From Corydoras sp. C115 (lineage: Eukaryota > Chordata > Actinopteri > Siluriformes > Callichthyidae), in assembly GCA_019802505.1 (NCBI GenBank), contig JAFMOC010000006.1, forward strand, positions 2,192,001 to 2,256,000: 64,000 bases of DNA, given 5' to 3'. Made by a program: the position numbers and the translations under genes. Of this stretch, positions 27,691 through 38,921 are shown piece after piece. Each line of letters begins with the position of its first letter. Position 1 is the first letter of the stretch. A model generated the notes under the pieces. It saw only the letters and a program-made list of their open reading frames with translations, was not told the origin of the DNA and searched no databases.

Positions 27691-28776
27691 GAATGCGAAG
27701 TGGTCAGAGGTGTGTCTCAATGTTGCGGATGGTCAATGTTGAGGACTGGACCTTCCAGTTTTAAAATTTCATAAAATGTCTTAAATTATTCTAAATACTA
27801 GAAGGTTTTGTATGCATACTTCCTTTGCTCTAATACTAACTAAAAGTATTATCTTTGTAGAAAAGACAAAGAACCTGCTCTTTAATGGAACCCGGGCAGT
27901 TATGCAGCATGTTTGGAAGGTAGATGCAGATGAAAAGTCTCCTGATGGTGGTATGTGTGATCAGAGTCATGTGCTGCAGTCCACCAACCAGGTGCTTCTA
28001 CGAGGACAAACGCTGATTGGATTTGATGGCAAACTAAAAAAAGCCAAGTCTGCACCAGGTATTAAGTTTTACTTTATTCTCTAGCTCTGCTCTGTTTATG
28101 TGCATGATTTAAGTGAAGTTACATTAAATGGCACTTTCTTAAAGCAATAGTTCTTACAATTGTAAATGGCTCATAGTAAAAAAATAAAGGTGGCTCTCAT
28201 TATAAAAAGATGTTTGATGGCTAAAATGGATTATAAAGTAACCTGCTAACTTACCTGACTTAAACCATTTTACATGAATAAATATAATAAAAAATAAAAC
28301 CAACTAAATCTGGGTGATTATGCTATGACGTTGGTTCAGGTGAATATGTGCAGTCCAAAGATGCAGTCTTGGTGGCAGTAAAGCCAAACCATTATTACTA
28401 TGCCACACTGGAGGGAATTTGCCAGCTCATAAATTAGTGTTAAAAAAAAAAAAAAAAAACACTTTACTATTATGACAACTTCACAATTCTACCCTTAGCA
28501 CTCCATCATGCACATTTTTACCACCACAACTTCTTGGATAGAAGTTGAAAAGAGAACATCACTGTTTAAAGCTACCAACTATGTTTCCCCTCTAGTTGGT
28601 CACACCATTTGTTTTCGACCTTCTGCCTTGCTATCATACCAGAAAACTCCTACAATATAGCAATAATTGTTCCTACATTCCAACTAGGGGTGCGAATCTC
28701 TGTCTCTGGTAATTTGATTCTGATTTTTGAGGTCACGATTCAATTCGGAAGCGGTTTTCAATTCGAAAGCTTCAGA

Positions 28777-28819
<43 letters not shown>

Positions 28820-31105
28820 CCCTCTCTTCCCCCCCCCTCCAGTTCAAATGGTCTTTAAATTATGTGATTGACCAGATGCAACAACAATGTAAACAAATAA
28901 AACATTTATTTAAAACAATACTTTTAGGTTCCTTCCTGTAGCAAATCATTTTGCATCATTTTATATTTATACAAAAATAGGATTGTGCTAAATTAAAATG
29001 AGCAGTATTAGGTTAGCTTAGTTGCCTAGCCTTTTCTTGCATAAACATCAATGAACAAATAATTCAAAATATATTAATACAAAAGTTTACCATGGTGCTT
29101 TAGCCTTTAATTAAAACTAAAATACAGACTTTACAGTCTGAGTGCATTTATATTTTGCAAAAAAAAGTCCATTCTTCTGTCTTTAAATATAGCACCATTT
29201 TGCTACATTTTCAAAACTTAACCTTAAATATTAAATATATTTTTTTAATTTTTAGCTATGGCTTGATGTCGTGCCAAAGGGGCTTGCGCGTTTGTCGTAT
29301 TTCCAAAGTACTTCAATTTCATTTTACACTCTTTGTAAACAATTGTGCTCATGTCGAGCGCTCTCTTCCAAAAAATAAAACTTAAACATTTTTTTTTAAT
29401 TGATTCTTAGCCATTTTGAATCGATTCAGAATCGCCAGGACTACGAATCACGATTCTTTGAAGAATCAATTTTTTTCAGCACCCCTAATTCCTATATGTA
29501 CTTCACACTCAAAAGGAGAGACTAATGCATATTGAACATGAGAACTGCATTTTAACCAATGACCTCTTTTTGGCTGGGTGTGGCACTTCTCTTTTGGTTA
29601 CAGCTGCATCTGAAATGTTGAAATTATGTCTGTTTTATTTAAAAAGTTAAAGACGCTTAAAGACTTATATTTTTTTTAATCAACGTTCCTGCTGTGTTTG
29701 AGTTGTTCTGTTTTAGCAGAAATGCTTTAATTGTGAATATGTATCCTTAAGCTCAGGTGGTACATTTTACTGGATTCGTGCTCATATTTATTAATCATTC
29801 ATGCATCATATTAATCTTGTGAAAATGGATAAATACTAATTAAAGATAAGTGTTCTAATTAGGTTTTTATTTAATCATAATTTTTCAGACAACATCAGCA
29901 CGCCTGTGATGTGCGGAGTATGTCAAAGGACCTCAGAAGTGAGGAGGCCATGTTCCCAGTGTGAACGGCCCACATGCCCCTCCTGCATAAAGCAGTGCAG
30001 CAACTGCTTCAGCCACTGCTGCTCCATCTGCACAGTTACAGAGTAAAATATCTCTCGTTTTTTTTTGTACTTTTCACTTGGTTACAGCTATGTTTGAATG
30101 ACACTTTCATTTCTCTTTTTGGATACCTTAATGAGCCATATACAAATTAAATCAAAATTCAGTTAGTTCACAATGAAATGCAATTAATATATATTTTAAA
30201 ATCTTTATCTGACACCAAGCTACAGGAAATGTCCCGTCATACCTTTCCAAAACACACCGTGGCCTAAGCATAGAATAGACCAGGTAGTCATCTCTAGATG
30301 TTGTATTGGACAGACCAGGCTTACCCATGCATGCCTAATAAAGGGGGAACCACCACACTCCTCTGAAATGGACCAAAAACGCCTACTAACATGAATGCAG
30401 TACAAGATTCCCACAGACACAAAAGCACTAAAACCTAAAAACTCTTGTATATCTGAAGATCACTGGATTTGTGCATCAAATATAGGTGTATACAAGTATG
30501 GACACTTGGTTCAAGCCTTAATACTTACCTTTCCTCCCTCGTATGTAACCTAAGTGTTTATGGGTTGTTAAACAAATTAAAACAGACTTGACATAGTGAT
30601 CATAGTTCAACCTTTGCGTGCATGTATCATTAATCAATACGCTTCAAGCCTTTGGTCAGCACAAAATGAGTTTGAAGAGGCAACATAAGTTGGTGTGCTA
30701 ATGCGTATGAAAAGTTTAGGCACTTTCAAAAACTATGTAACTTTGAAAAAAATGCATGCAGTGGTTATTCATTTATTTTAGTAATCTACAGAGAACCCAA
30801 AATATTGTCATTATGACCTTTGGGCATGCTGTTGGCAAATGTAAAAAATAAAACAAACACAAATTCTGTGAACATTCTGCTTAACCCTTGGCATGCGAGT
30901 TGGGTAAATCTTATTACTTCACTGGGTTCAGTTGTGTTAATGCCTGCACTTAAATCTTAGGATTTAATATTTTTTCAGTCATGGGGTTTAATATTCTTGC
31001 TAACACCTCTACATATTTCATTAAGCTAACCATTTCCTTTAATTTCTCAACAGTTACACAGGACGCTATGATCAAGTTCTTTGCCGTGACTGCTGCACTT
31101 CATGA
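25552..31105 (+). CDS. siva1: Apoptosis regulatory protein Siva (4 exons)
   Basis: Siva is a small zinc-binding adaptor first described as a partner of the CD27 tail, and it takes part in p53- and stress-linked apoptosis. Coding exons: 25552-25672, 27861-28058, 29889-30042 and 31054-31105 (stop TGA). All are GT-AG and join in frame to 174 codons; human SIVA1 has 175. The N-terminus MPKRSCPFTE matches the conserved Siva start. Exon 2 encodes NLLFNGTRAVMQHVW and GQTLIGFDGKL, the death-domain-like region. Exons 3 and 4 encode a cysteine-rich C-terminus with many CxxC pairs (CGVCQR, CSQCERPTCPSC, CRDCCTS), likely binding several zinc ions. It follows adss1 in the same orientation, as in human 14q32. 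Confidence 0.95.
26250..26566. repeat. Unclassified repeat, left part, siva1 intron 1
   Basis: The TACAGTGGGACGGCACAAAG segment and the GAGGGAACAGTGTAGGTGCC end are shared in order with 58595-58800 (TACAGTGGTGTAAAGTACAC; GAGGGAACAGTGCAGGTGGC). The right part resumes at about 27000-27090 (GTCTTATGGCCTGGGGGTAG) after the SINE. Probably one old repeat split by the SINE. Confidence 0.5.
26570..26905 (-). mobile_element. SINE copy, minus strand, siva1 intron 1
   Basis: Near-consensus body and head (CTAAGCCACCGTGCCGCC), with a short (CCAT)n tail. No clear target duplication was seen. A diagnostic small deletion follows CTAGGGTCGG. Confidence 0.85.
27296..27392 (-). mobile_element. SINE fragment, siva1 intron 1
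   Basis: Only the middle survives: TATTGGGCAATTTTAAGCAT through GGACTGCGGGAGGAAACCGG. Both ends are lost. Confidence 0.65.
27640..27686. repeat. Poly-T tract, siva1 intron 1
   Basis: An uninterrupted T run of more than 40 bases (AAACG follows it), about 175 bp upstream of the siva1 exon 2 acceptor. Exact length is unreliable in any assembly. Confidence 0.9.
28686..29486. mobile_element. Candidate MITE, siva1 intron 2
   Basis: The ends AGGGGTGC and GCACCCCT are inverted, and the subterminal AT-rich sequences (ATTTGATTCTGATTT; GAATCGATTCAGAATCG) are of the same style. It contains a 36-40-base poly-T tract at about 28783-28819. No transposase. The 8-bp ends are short, so the class is unassigned and the call is tentative. 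Confidence 0.45.
30043..31053 (+). other. siva1 intron 3, unassigned
   Basis: Intron of about 1 kb with no SINE. 30220-30420 is GC-richer than its surroundings and carries a 66-codon antisense frame without recognisable motifs. I assign nothing. Confidence 0.4.
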
Positions 31106-31235
31106 GACAAAAGGACTGCATCAATATGGTTGGAGACTGAGTCTGTGATTGGGATTTTTATGCAGTTTTGTAAATATTTTTATATATACACAGTTTATGC
31201 TTGTATCTGTTTTGTGTAAATATGTTTTAATCAGA

Positions 31236-31241
31236 AATAAA
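31236..31241 (+). terminator. siva1: siva1 polyadenylation signal
   Basis: AATAAA in CAGAAATAAATTTTTGATC, 130 bp after the stop codon and followed by a T/G-rich stretch (TGTTGGTTT). A compact 3' UTR is usual for this gene. Confidence 0.8.
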
Positions 31242-33195
31242 TTTTTGATCTTTTCCTAAATGTTGGTTTCAACTCATACTCTCACTCAAGACGAGCTGCT
31301 GGTTGGTTTATAAATAAAGTAAAATTATCATGTTGAACAGCAAGTGATCTGAAAATAATGCAGTTTGGGTTGTTGCTTGCTCAATAACTGCATTGTATTG
31401 GCCACAAGAGGGCAGCACATTACTGTATTAACGATGCCGGTCTGGTTGTTTGAGTGTTGGGCTCGAAGCCAGATCATGTAAACTGAGCTTAAGCACTTTA
31501 ACCATGTGCACCTTTTTATTTAAACAGTTTGTAAAGTTATTGAATTATAACTTTAACATGGATGAAACACCTTACCAGTACTGGTTGTCATATATTATGT
31601 ATAAGGTACTTTTTATTTTATTTTTTTTATATATTTTTTTCTTCCAGCTGATTAAAGATGGGTGTGCATTGTGTATCCCATCTCTGCTTAGCCAATCACA
31701 CTTTATAACTTCTGCCATGTATACAACATGTGTGCCAATGACCTCACAACCAAATGGAATCCCAAAGCTGCCATCTGACATAGCATTCATTAATTTTATT
31801 AGATGCAGGTCCTAATTGGGCTCATGTTGGTTCTGGAGCCTTTCCCAGCACTGACCATGGCCACGACCAGTTCCCACTACATCACAGTGCAGACACATTT
31901 ACTTGTACATTCACACTTGACTAAAGGTTGCTTGTGCCGGCATTTTGGTGACTCGCATACCTTTTGGACTATGTATGGAAACCGAAACACCTTCAGGTGA
32001 CTTGCAATACCATACAAAAAAGGGTGTTTGTCCACACTGCCCAAGAATTGAAACCAACGTTTTGTTGAGCGGACCCATTGCAATACAAGACCCTTCTGTG
32101 GTGTTGTAACCACCTGGAAATCACTTGCAACTGGCAGCTTATAAAGCTATGATTAATCTATAATGTCAAATATTTCTTGTTTAGAGCAGAGTTCACACAC
32201 TGCTGCAATTCTTACCAGGTAAGAGCGCTGAATGCTGTGCTTATAACATTACAGCTGCTTTCCTTCCCAGCCTGTCGAGTCACTCGCAGTACAGCACATC
32301 TGCAGTCAAGGAAGAGTAAAAGCCAATTGCTGTAACCAGGTGCATATTTGAGGTCTGACATTTTTTTTCTCTCCAAGAGTTGCTTTATTTGTAATAAGCA
32401 GTTAATAATTAGCACTGTTAATCAGTTTAAAGTCGGGCTACCAAAAACTAGGATATTGTATGTATATTAAAAATACATGTCCAGTTAAGACACTGTTATT
32501 CAAACAGAACGACTTAAAATAATTTGCAACACTGGGTTTTTACGTACCCAGCTGTCTTCCAAAATTCTGGTTATAAATCTTATTCCTTTGGGTTGGGTTT
32601 TAAAATAAGACCAGGTCTGTGCTAAACGAACCTCTAGATTGTCTGTGTTTGAGTCGCATTTGTTTGAGATGCGTGGTTCCTTGTGGTTGGTACCAGTTGG
32701 TGTCTGCAGACAGACTCAGCTTTGATTTTCAGGCACAGGAGCAGGTGGTACATGCACAAAGGCGTCAGCTTGGCTTCACATCAGTTTAAATGGAAAGACC
32801 TGCCATAGATAAAGACATGTTAAAGCATGTTATTCTCATTGCATGCGCTTTTCACAATGTAACCGTAGCTTGTTAATAATCCTCCACCTCCTGTTTTAGA
32901 GCTGTGTGATGTTTTAAAGCAATATTTAATATAATAGTTGATGAATTATTGAAACCGTGTTTGAACAATGTAAACAATTTAATGTGTGGTGTCTGGTTTA
33001 CCTGCACACTAAAATCATTTGCAAATCAAATTTAATAATGACTCTGAATAGACTAGCAGTTACTTCGCCATCATCGGACTATGTAAATAAGAGAGTATAA
33101 GATAATTCCCCATAATGTACATCTAGCTTTCAGTCTGTTGTTTTTAATCAGAATTAATGGTTTTGATTGTAATCTAAAGCCAGACATCAAACTAA
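31242..33195. other. Intergenic, no gene recognised
   Basis: Two-kilobase stretch after siva1. 31640-32120 has moderate complexity and a few short frames without motifs, and may be an old repeat. I specifically looked for akt1 exons (PH or kinase domain segments) here and saw none. Confidence 0.5.
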
Positions 33196-33826
33196 AGCAG
33201 GGATGTCAAAACTAAATTGCACCTGAGGCCACAACTCAAAGCACACTTTAAAAAAAAAAAAAAAAAAAAAAAGCATATGTTCACGGGCTGAACAGGGTAA
33301 ACATTTATTGAAAACACTAAATGTAAATATTTCTTGTCAAAATTATAAAAGTTACAAACATGGACATGCTCCTTTTTTAAAAGTAAAAATAAAAAAATCG
33401 AAACATTGTTTTCTTTGCTCTTGGGCTATTTTGAAAAAAAAATTTTAAACTTAAAATATTTTTAAACATTTATGCTCTCCATAAAAATGTTCCTGTCAAA
33501 ATCATACAATGATTAAAATATGAGCATGGTCCAAAAAACTTTGGAAATATAAATAAAATGTGTGCTTTTCATAAAATAAAAAAATAGAAATAGTGAATCA
33601 AAACAATCAGTTTTTTTTATTCTGTTAGAATAAAAATTTACGATATTGTTGCAGAGAGTAACAGACGCTTTAATTGTTCTCAGGTAAACTATCATTCGGC
33701 AAGGCAGCGGCTGCACTGCATTGTGGGATCTGTAGTTCTATGTGTTTTCAGCACTTTATATCGCTGGGCTATTAATAACAATAATAATAAATCAATGTAA
33801 AAACCTCAGGCCTCAAGTATGACACA
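33196..33826. mobile_element. Candidate hAT-like non-autonomous element
   Basis: The left end CAGGGATGTCAAAACTAAAT and right end CTCAAGTATGACACATA resemble the CAGGG-TGTCAAA class of hAT termini, with subterminal matching of CCTGAGGCC and GGCCTCA. It contains an A20+ run at 33249-33272. No target duplication is established; the call is tentative. Confidence 0.4.
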
Positions 33827-34149
33827 TATGATCTCAAATCTGCAGTTTTACTTATCCAGGTTATATTAAACCACCTGCTTAAAATTGTAAATCCTCAAGT
33901 TGCATTGAAGTTGCAAGCCCACTAAAGTTGGCACCGCTTTTAAACACATTTGCAACAGGCCTCCAACCTTTTTTTTTTAGTACATCTTAAAAGATCCCTT
34001 ATCAGGTTTTGGGGAAATTCAAACAGTTGTAGGCTTGTGATTAAGGAACCAGCCCTTTGTTTATAAATGATTTCAACTAAATTACATTTTAGCTAATATT
34101 AAAATAATGATATAAGTTCTACAATTTCCATATCCATCACTGTTATAAT

Positions 34150-34376
34150 ATTGTGGTTAAGGAACCAGTCTTGCCACCCGAAGGCCCCTTCTTTGATTCC
34201 TGTTCCCATCAAACACTATGGCTGAAGTGCCCTTGAGCAAGGGACCTAACCCCAATTGCTCCCCGGGTGCCATATACAAGGCTGCGCACCGCTCTGGGCA
34301 TTTGTGCTCACCCAGTGTGTGTATATGTGTGTGTTTCACTGCACAGATGAGTTAAATGTGGAGGACAAATTCCTCT
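34150..34376 (+). repeat. Fish interspersed repeat (TTGAGCAAGG type)
   Basis: CCCTTGAGCAAGGGACCTAA, CCCAATTGCTCCCCGGGTGC and GATGAGTTAAATGTGGAGGA are the recurrent blocks of a repeat also seen inverted at 42085-42355 and partly at 16925-17035. Class not determined; possibly a SINE. Confidence 0.6.
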
Positions 34377-34551
34377 GTGGGTGGCATGGTGGCTTTGTTG
34401 TTTGTATGTTCGCCTGCCTATCATCGCTGGGGATCCAGGTTCGAATCCCAATCTGGGTGGAGTTTCCATATTCTCTATGGAGACCCCTCCCCCTAACACA
34501 CACACCCCAACCCTAGCAGAGGATTAAGTGGAAGATAATGAGTGAATGAAT
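34377..34551 (+). mobile_element. SINE copy, plus strand, internal deletion
   Basis: GGGTGGCATGGTGGCTTTGT head, a perfect B-box-like GGTTCGAATCC, then the 5' body joined to GAGGATTAAGTGGAAGATAA and an (AATG) tail. It directly follows the previous repeat. Confidence 0.75.
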
Positions 34552-34689
34552 AAAATCCCTGTGTTTAAATACTGCAGGCAAAATATATCACTTTACCTTT
34601 AATCAAAAGCCATAAAGCATAAAGATTAAGACAATTAGCCCTTTGATAGACATCTATTACTTTGTCCCCCCTCAAAATGTATACAGTGT

Positions 34690-34985
34690 TCCAGTTTAAT
34701 TGCTGGCTTCATTGCAGAGGCTTTGCTGCAGCTGTTAGGGCTTTCATCACACCCCTAGTGTTTTACTGAAAAAGGTCAGACTCCTTATTTCCGAGTCGGC
34801 TCCCCTTACTCTCTGCTGCATGCCAGGGAGCCCTTAAGGCCGAGAGCCGACCCACTGGCTGCTGGACAGACTTAAGTCCAGACGTGTGGCTTCGGATCTA
34901 CTGCTGAATCACACGCTGACCAGCTGTGCCCAGAGAGAGACAGTGGAGCGGGAGAGGCAGTTCTGCCTCAGTGATGTAGGTACTA
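34690..34985. other. Unique GC-richer island, candidate conserved element
   Basis: About 300 bp of non-repetitive, GC-richer sequence in an AT-rich, repeat-laden interval (for example AAGGCCGAGAGCCGACCCAC). It ends in GATGTAG followed by GTACTA, which could be a splice donor. No conserved protein translation was recognised in any frame. It could be a regulatory element or a noncoding exon. Confidence 0.35.
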
Positions 34986-35169
34986 TAAATAAGTGTTAGT
35001 TAAAAAAAGTGACAGCTGTGCACTGAAACAAGGGCACTCCTAAAAATCTTCTGCTCTGCTAACAGGAGGCCACAACACAAGGCAACTACACCCATATCTG
35101 ATGTCATTTGCAAGTCTTTAAAGTTTAAAAGTGAGTTATGAGTTACTGACCACCACTCTCGATCGTCTT

Positions 35170-35470
35170 AGAAAATACACTGCCACCTAAAGAAAAGTCT
35201 CATAGCACCTGACTCTACAGTAATTGTTACTTTTATTGGTGCACTTTGTAACTCTACAATTATATTATGTGGTCTTTATGTGTACTTTGTTTGCTCCTCT
35301 AAAGGTACCATGAAAGAGCAACTATTATGTGAGTAGTGAATCATTCTTCATACTTCATTCTTTAGTGGCTCAGAAACAGCAGTGTTGCTGGAGTACACAT
35401 TGTTGCTGGACTGAGATCCAGTCAGTAATCTAGAGCCAGTAGCATTCAGTAAGTACTAAAGCAAAGGTAC
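35170..35470. repeat. Possible decayed MITE related to 38922-39420
   Basis: TTTGTAACTCTACAATTATA and CAGAAACAGCAGTGTTGCTG echo blocks of the palindromic MITE, but the match is weak. Confidence 0.3.
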
Positions 35471-35980
35471 AAAAGGTTATATATTATTGTGAATAAATCA
35501 CGGGAAAGAGGCATGACACGTAGTGTTTTATACACAATAATGCGCAACCTGGAGTGACTATTTGCTTTTATAAAACAGTTACAAACATATTACAATAAAA
35601 AAACAAGGTTGGAGTCATAAATGCGTTTGTATGAAAGCAAAATCGTTAATAAACTGGTACTCATGATGTAATCCAGTCAGGTTTTTAAAGTTAACACTGA
35701 TTGATAGGTAACAGGTTTCTGGTTTCTCTGACAGTCAAATACTGCCATCTAGGAAAACAAGATGCAGGGTCCTTTTTGCAGGTTTGCAGCTGTGCATAAG
35801 CCATCCTGTTGACCTCCTCTATATCTGAGAAACAGATATGGACAAATGGCACAGAACTACCAGTTTTATAGTTGTGAATTATAACAACGTGTTGTCACAC
35901 GGCTTTTCCTTGATTTACTCACAATAATGCACAACATCAAGAGCTTTATTGTTTTAACAAAATTATTATAAAACACTACA

Positions 35981-36136
35981 ACACAGTGGCTTAGTGATTA
36001 GCACATTCCCTTTTCAGCACTGGGGATTCCAGGTTTGAATCCCTGAAGTTTCAGTGTTCTCAATGTGTCCATGTGGGTTTCCTCTGGTCTTTCCACACTC
36101 CAAAAACACATTTAAGGTCAATTGAATGCACTAAAT
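35981..36136 (+). mobile_element. Older SINE, 5' half, split by a younger copy
   Basis: ACAGTGGCTTAGTGATTAGC through the body to AATGCACTAAATTG. Its continuation (AATGCTCTCAATTG...GAGGATTAAGGGGAGGATAA) is at 36500-36683, on the far side of the SINE at 36137-36490. Confidence 0.8.
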
Positions 36137-36490
36137 TGGGCGGCACGGTGGCATAGTAGTTAGCACGTTCGCCTCTCAGCACTAGGGATTCCCGGTTCAA
36201 ATCCCCATCTGAGTGGAGTTTCCATGTTCTCCCCGTGTCCACGTGGATTTCCTCCGGGTTCTCCGGTTTCCTCCCACAGTCCAAAAACATGGATCAGGTC
36301 AATTGAGTTCTCCAAATTGCCCCATGTAGAGTGTGTTTGTGTGCGTGTCTGTGTGTGTGAGTGTGTGCCCAGCGATAGATTGGCGCCCTGTCCTGGATGT
36401 ATCTGCCCAGCGCCCAAAACATTCTCCCCTGGATTGGCATGGGGAACCCCACTGCGACCCTAATATAGGATAAAGCAGAAGATAATGAGA
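36137..36490 (+). mobile_element. Younger SINE nested in an older SINE
   Basis: Near-consensus copy starting GGCGGCACGGTGGCATAGTAG and ending AAAGCAGAAGATAATGAGAG. Flanks AATGCACTAAATTG and AATGCTCTCAATTG are a diverged target duplication drawn from the host SINE's own body. Confidence 0.85.
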
Positions 36491-36499
36491 GTGAGAGAG

Positions 36500-36683
36500 A
36501 GTTAATGCTCTCAATTGCTCCATATAGTGTGTGTGTTTGTGTGTGTGTGTGTGTCTGTGCGAGTAAGTGTGCTCAGCTATAGTGTATCTGTCCAGCACCA
36601 GAAACATTCTCCCCTGGAAGGGATCAACACCCCCCCCCACCACAGTAGAGGATTAAGGGGAGGATAATGAATGAATAAATTAA
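36500..36683 (+). mobile_element. Older SINE, 3' half
   Basis: Continuation of 35981-36136, ending GATAATGAATGAATAAATT. It contains a GT-rich stretch (36521-36553). Confidence 0.8.
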
Positions 36684-37239
36684 TATATTTTTTTAAATGA
36701 CAAATTATTAATGTGTTTATTTTAAACTAAACTATCAATTAACAGAATTTGTAGTGTGGTTTTTAAAGTGAACATTGATTTCTGAGTAATGAGATACCTG
36801 CTTCATGCTCATCGGGAAATGGCTTGCTGTTTAAATTAATATTAAATTTCCATTAATGGTACATGATTTAAAATAATGTTTTATCATGCTTACATGTTTT
36901 ATGCATTGATACGGATTGTCAATTGACTTAGATTAGCCAATCAAATTATAGGACCCATTTTATAATAGATGATTATTAACACAAACTGCAGGAACAAAAG
37001 AGCTACTGATTTATTTCTTCATCTACAAAGTGAAGCAAAAGTCGGTCTGTTTAAGAGCATGAGTGGAAACATGCCACTATATCTGTACAAAGCAGGAACT
37101 GTGTTTTGTATTAAACTGTAGTATCTGTAGTGTATATGAACTACAAATGAAGGTACTTACTGCATTAATTGTGTATTTAGATTTTTCACACTTTGATAAT
37201 CCTACAGTGTAGCTGGTTTTCTTCATAGCTACTGACTTG

Positions 37240-37305
37240 TGATGTTCTTATTTGTAAGTCGCTTTGGATAAAAGCGTCTGCTAAATGACTAAATGTAAAT
37301 GTAAA
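37240..37305 (+). repeat. LINE-type 3' tail
   Basis: GTCGCTTTGGATAAAAGCGT then CTGCTAAATGACTAAATGTA is a very common fish repeat 3' terminus. No coding part is attached. Confidence 0.55.
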
Positions 37306-37417
37306 TATACATTTGTGATTTATGTATTATGAGGCTTAATTCAAAGCATCATAATATTTGAGTCTTAAGTGAAACGTTCATTTATTTTTTTCATTTTTTA
37401 ACTAACTTTTTAACTAG

Positions 37418-37737
37418 CGCTTCTCAGCACTAGGGATTCCCGGTTCGAATCCCCATCTGGGTGGAGTTTCCATGTTCTCCCCGTGTCCGCGTGGGTTTCC
37501 TCCGGGTTCTCCGGTTTCCTCCCACAGTCCAAAAACATGGATCAAGTCAATTTGGAGTTCTCCAAATTGCCCCATATAGAGAGTGTTTGTGTGAGTGAGT
37601 GTGTGCCCAGCGATAGATTGGTGTCCTGTCCTGGGTGTATCTGCCCAGCACCTGAAACGTTCTCCCCTGGATGGGCATGGGGAACCCCCCCCCGCGACCC
37701 TAATATAGGATAAAGCGGAAGATAATGGATGGATGGA
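37418..37737 (+). mobile_element. SINE copy, plus strand, head truncated
   Basis: Starts inside the head at CGCTTCTCAGCACTAGGGAT, so the A-box is missing, and runs to AAAGCGGAAGATAATGGATG with a (GATG)n tail. Near consensus otherwise: a 5'-truncated insertion. Confidence 0.85.
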
Positions 37738-38219
37738 TAGTTAACTTAGTTAACTTAACAGTTAGTATGCTAAAATTAATAACTGGTTGCCGAGCCATTG
37801 CAAGACAGACACACACTCATATTGAGGAAGCAATTAAGTGTCACAAGGTCATTTGACATAACATGTCTTTAAACTTAAACAGGTCAGCTGAATGCAGTGA
37901 TGAGGTGCTTACATTCTGAGATCAAACTGTACTTGTAAATGAAAGGAAGAAGACATGAAAGAATTTTAAACAAAAGCAGAACATGGTTATATCAGAAAAT
38001 AAAAAATTGAGTTTAAAATAATTTCATTTTTAGCTTCAATATTTCCTTTTAATATTTTAATATTTAACATTTGATTTAAAAGTACATATTATTTCATTTT
38101 AGTACTTTTGTTGGAGTAAATAAATGTGCTTGTTAGGGTGAAATCCTGACCGTGTGCCTGAGATTTGACAGAGTATGGGTCACTTACTTTGCATGCACTC
38201 TTGTTTCACTGATATGGCT

Positions 38220-38220
38220 T

Positions 38221-38258
<38 letters not shown>

Positions 38259-38284
38259 GTGTGTGTGTGTGTGTGTGTGTGTGT
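38220..38284. repeat. (GT)n microsatellite
   Basis: About 64 bp of GT repeats with one interruption (GTTGTG at about 38257). Confidence 0.95.
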
Positions 38285-38364
38285 CCATGTCCGTGCATGT
38301 TGAGGAGCATCGCTTCTTTTCAAGTGTGACCACCTGTCTTTTGTTGCAAGGTAAATAAATAAAT

Positions 38365-38665
38365 AAGCATGGCCAGGCACCAGCTGTCCCTGGCAGTGCG
38401 TTCAGAGGTCAAGGGCTCCCACCGCTGGCCTCACGAGGTGAAGATGTCCAAGTTTTCAACTTCGCTTTTTCTTCCAAAGACTTCCCACTGCCCTGGGAAT
38501 ACATGCAAATAGGCTAGCTCTGGTTAAATGGAAATTACATGAGCGTTTTTGATCAGCGAGAGCAAAAACACAACTAATTAAGTCAAAACGGTGAGAGGTG
38601 AGGTCTGAATACATAAGCAACAAAGCCACATCCAGGTCTGTGCTGTTACCAGTGGAGTGGTATTA
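38365..38665. promoter_or_regulatory. Unique island with octamer and homeobox sites, candidate enhancer
   Basis: Non-repetitive, GC-richer sequence with ATGCAAAT (38503-38510, POU octamer) and CTAATTAAG (38574-38582, homeodomain core) among blocks such as TGGAAATTACATGAGC. No coding potential was recognised. The site density and uniqueness resemble vertebrate conserved noncoding elements near transcription-factor genes; the nearest such gene is zbtb42. Inference only. Confidence 0.35.
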
Positions 38666-38921
38666 AAACGGGTGGCAGTATCACCTTGGGAGACACTTTC
38701 AGTGTGTAATGTTTTATAGCTCATCCTTATACTTTAAAAGGTCATTTTAAAAAAAGAAATTTTTGACATCTGCTTTATTCTGATAGTATTCTGGGTTGGT
38801 CCCAGGTCTAACACTAAGAGCAAATATTGGTGACTCAGCGGCCAAAGCAATAGCATCACTATTAGAAGCACAGCTTAAGGTGAGCTTAATGGATCAGCTC
38901 CCAAACTACCTGCATATTAAT

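Noticed and set aside
36224..36463. Recurring ~75-codon frame reading FSPCPRGFPPGSPVSSHSPK
   Set aside because: The same peptide recurs at nearly every SINE copy; it is the translated SINE body, not a gene family.
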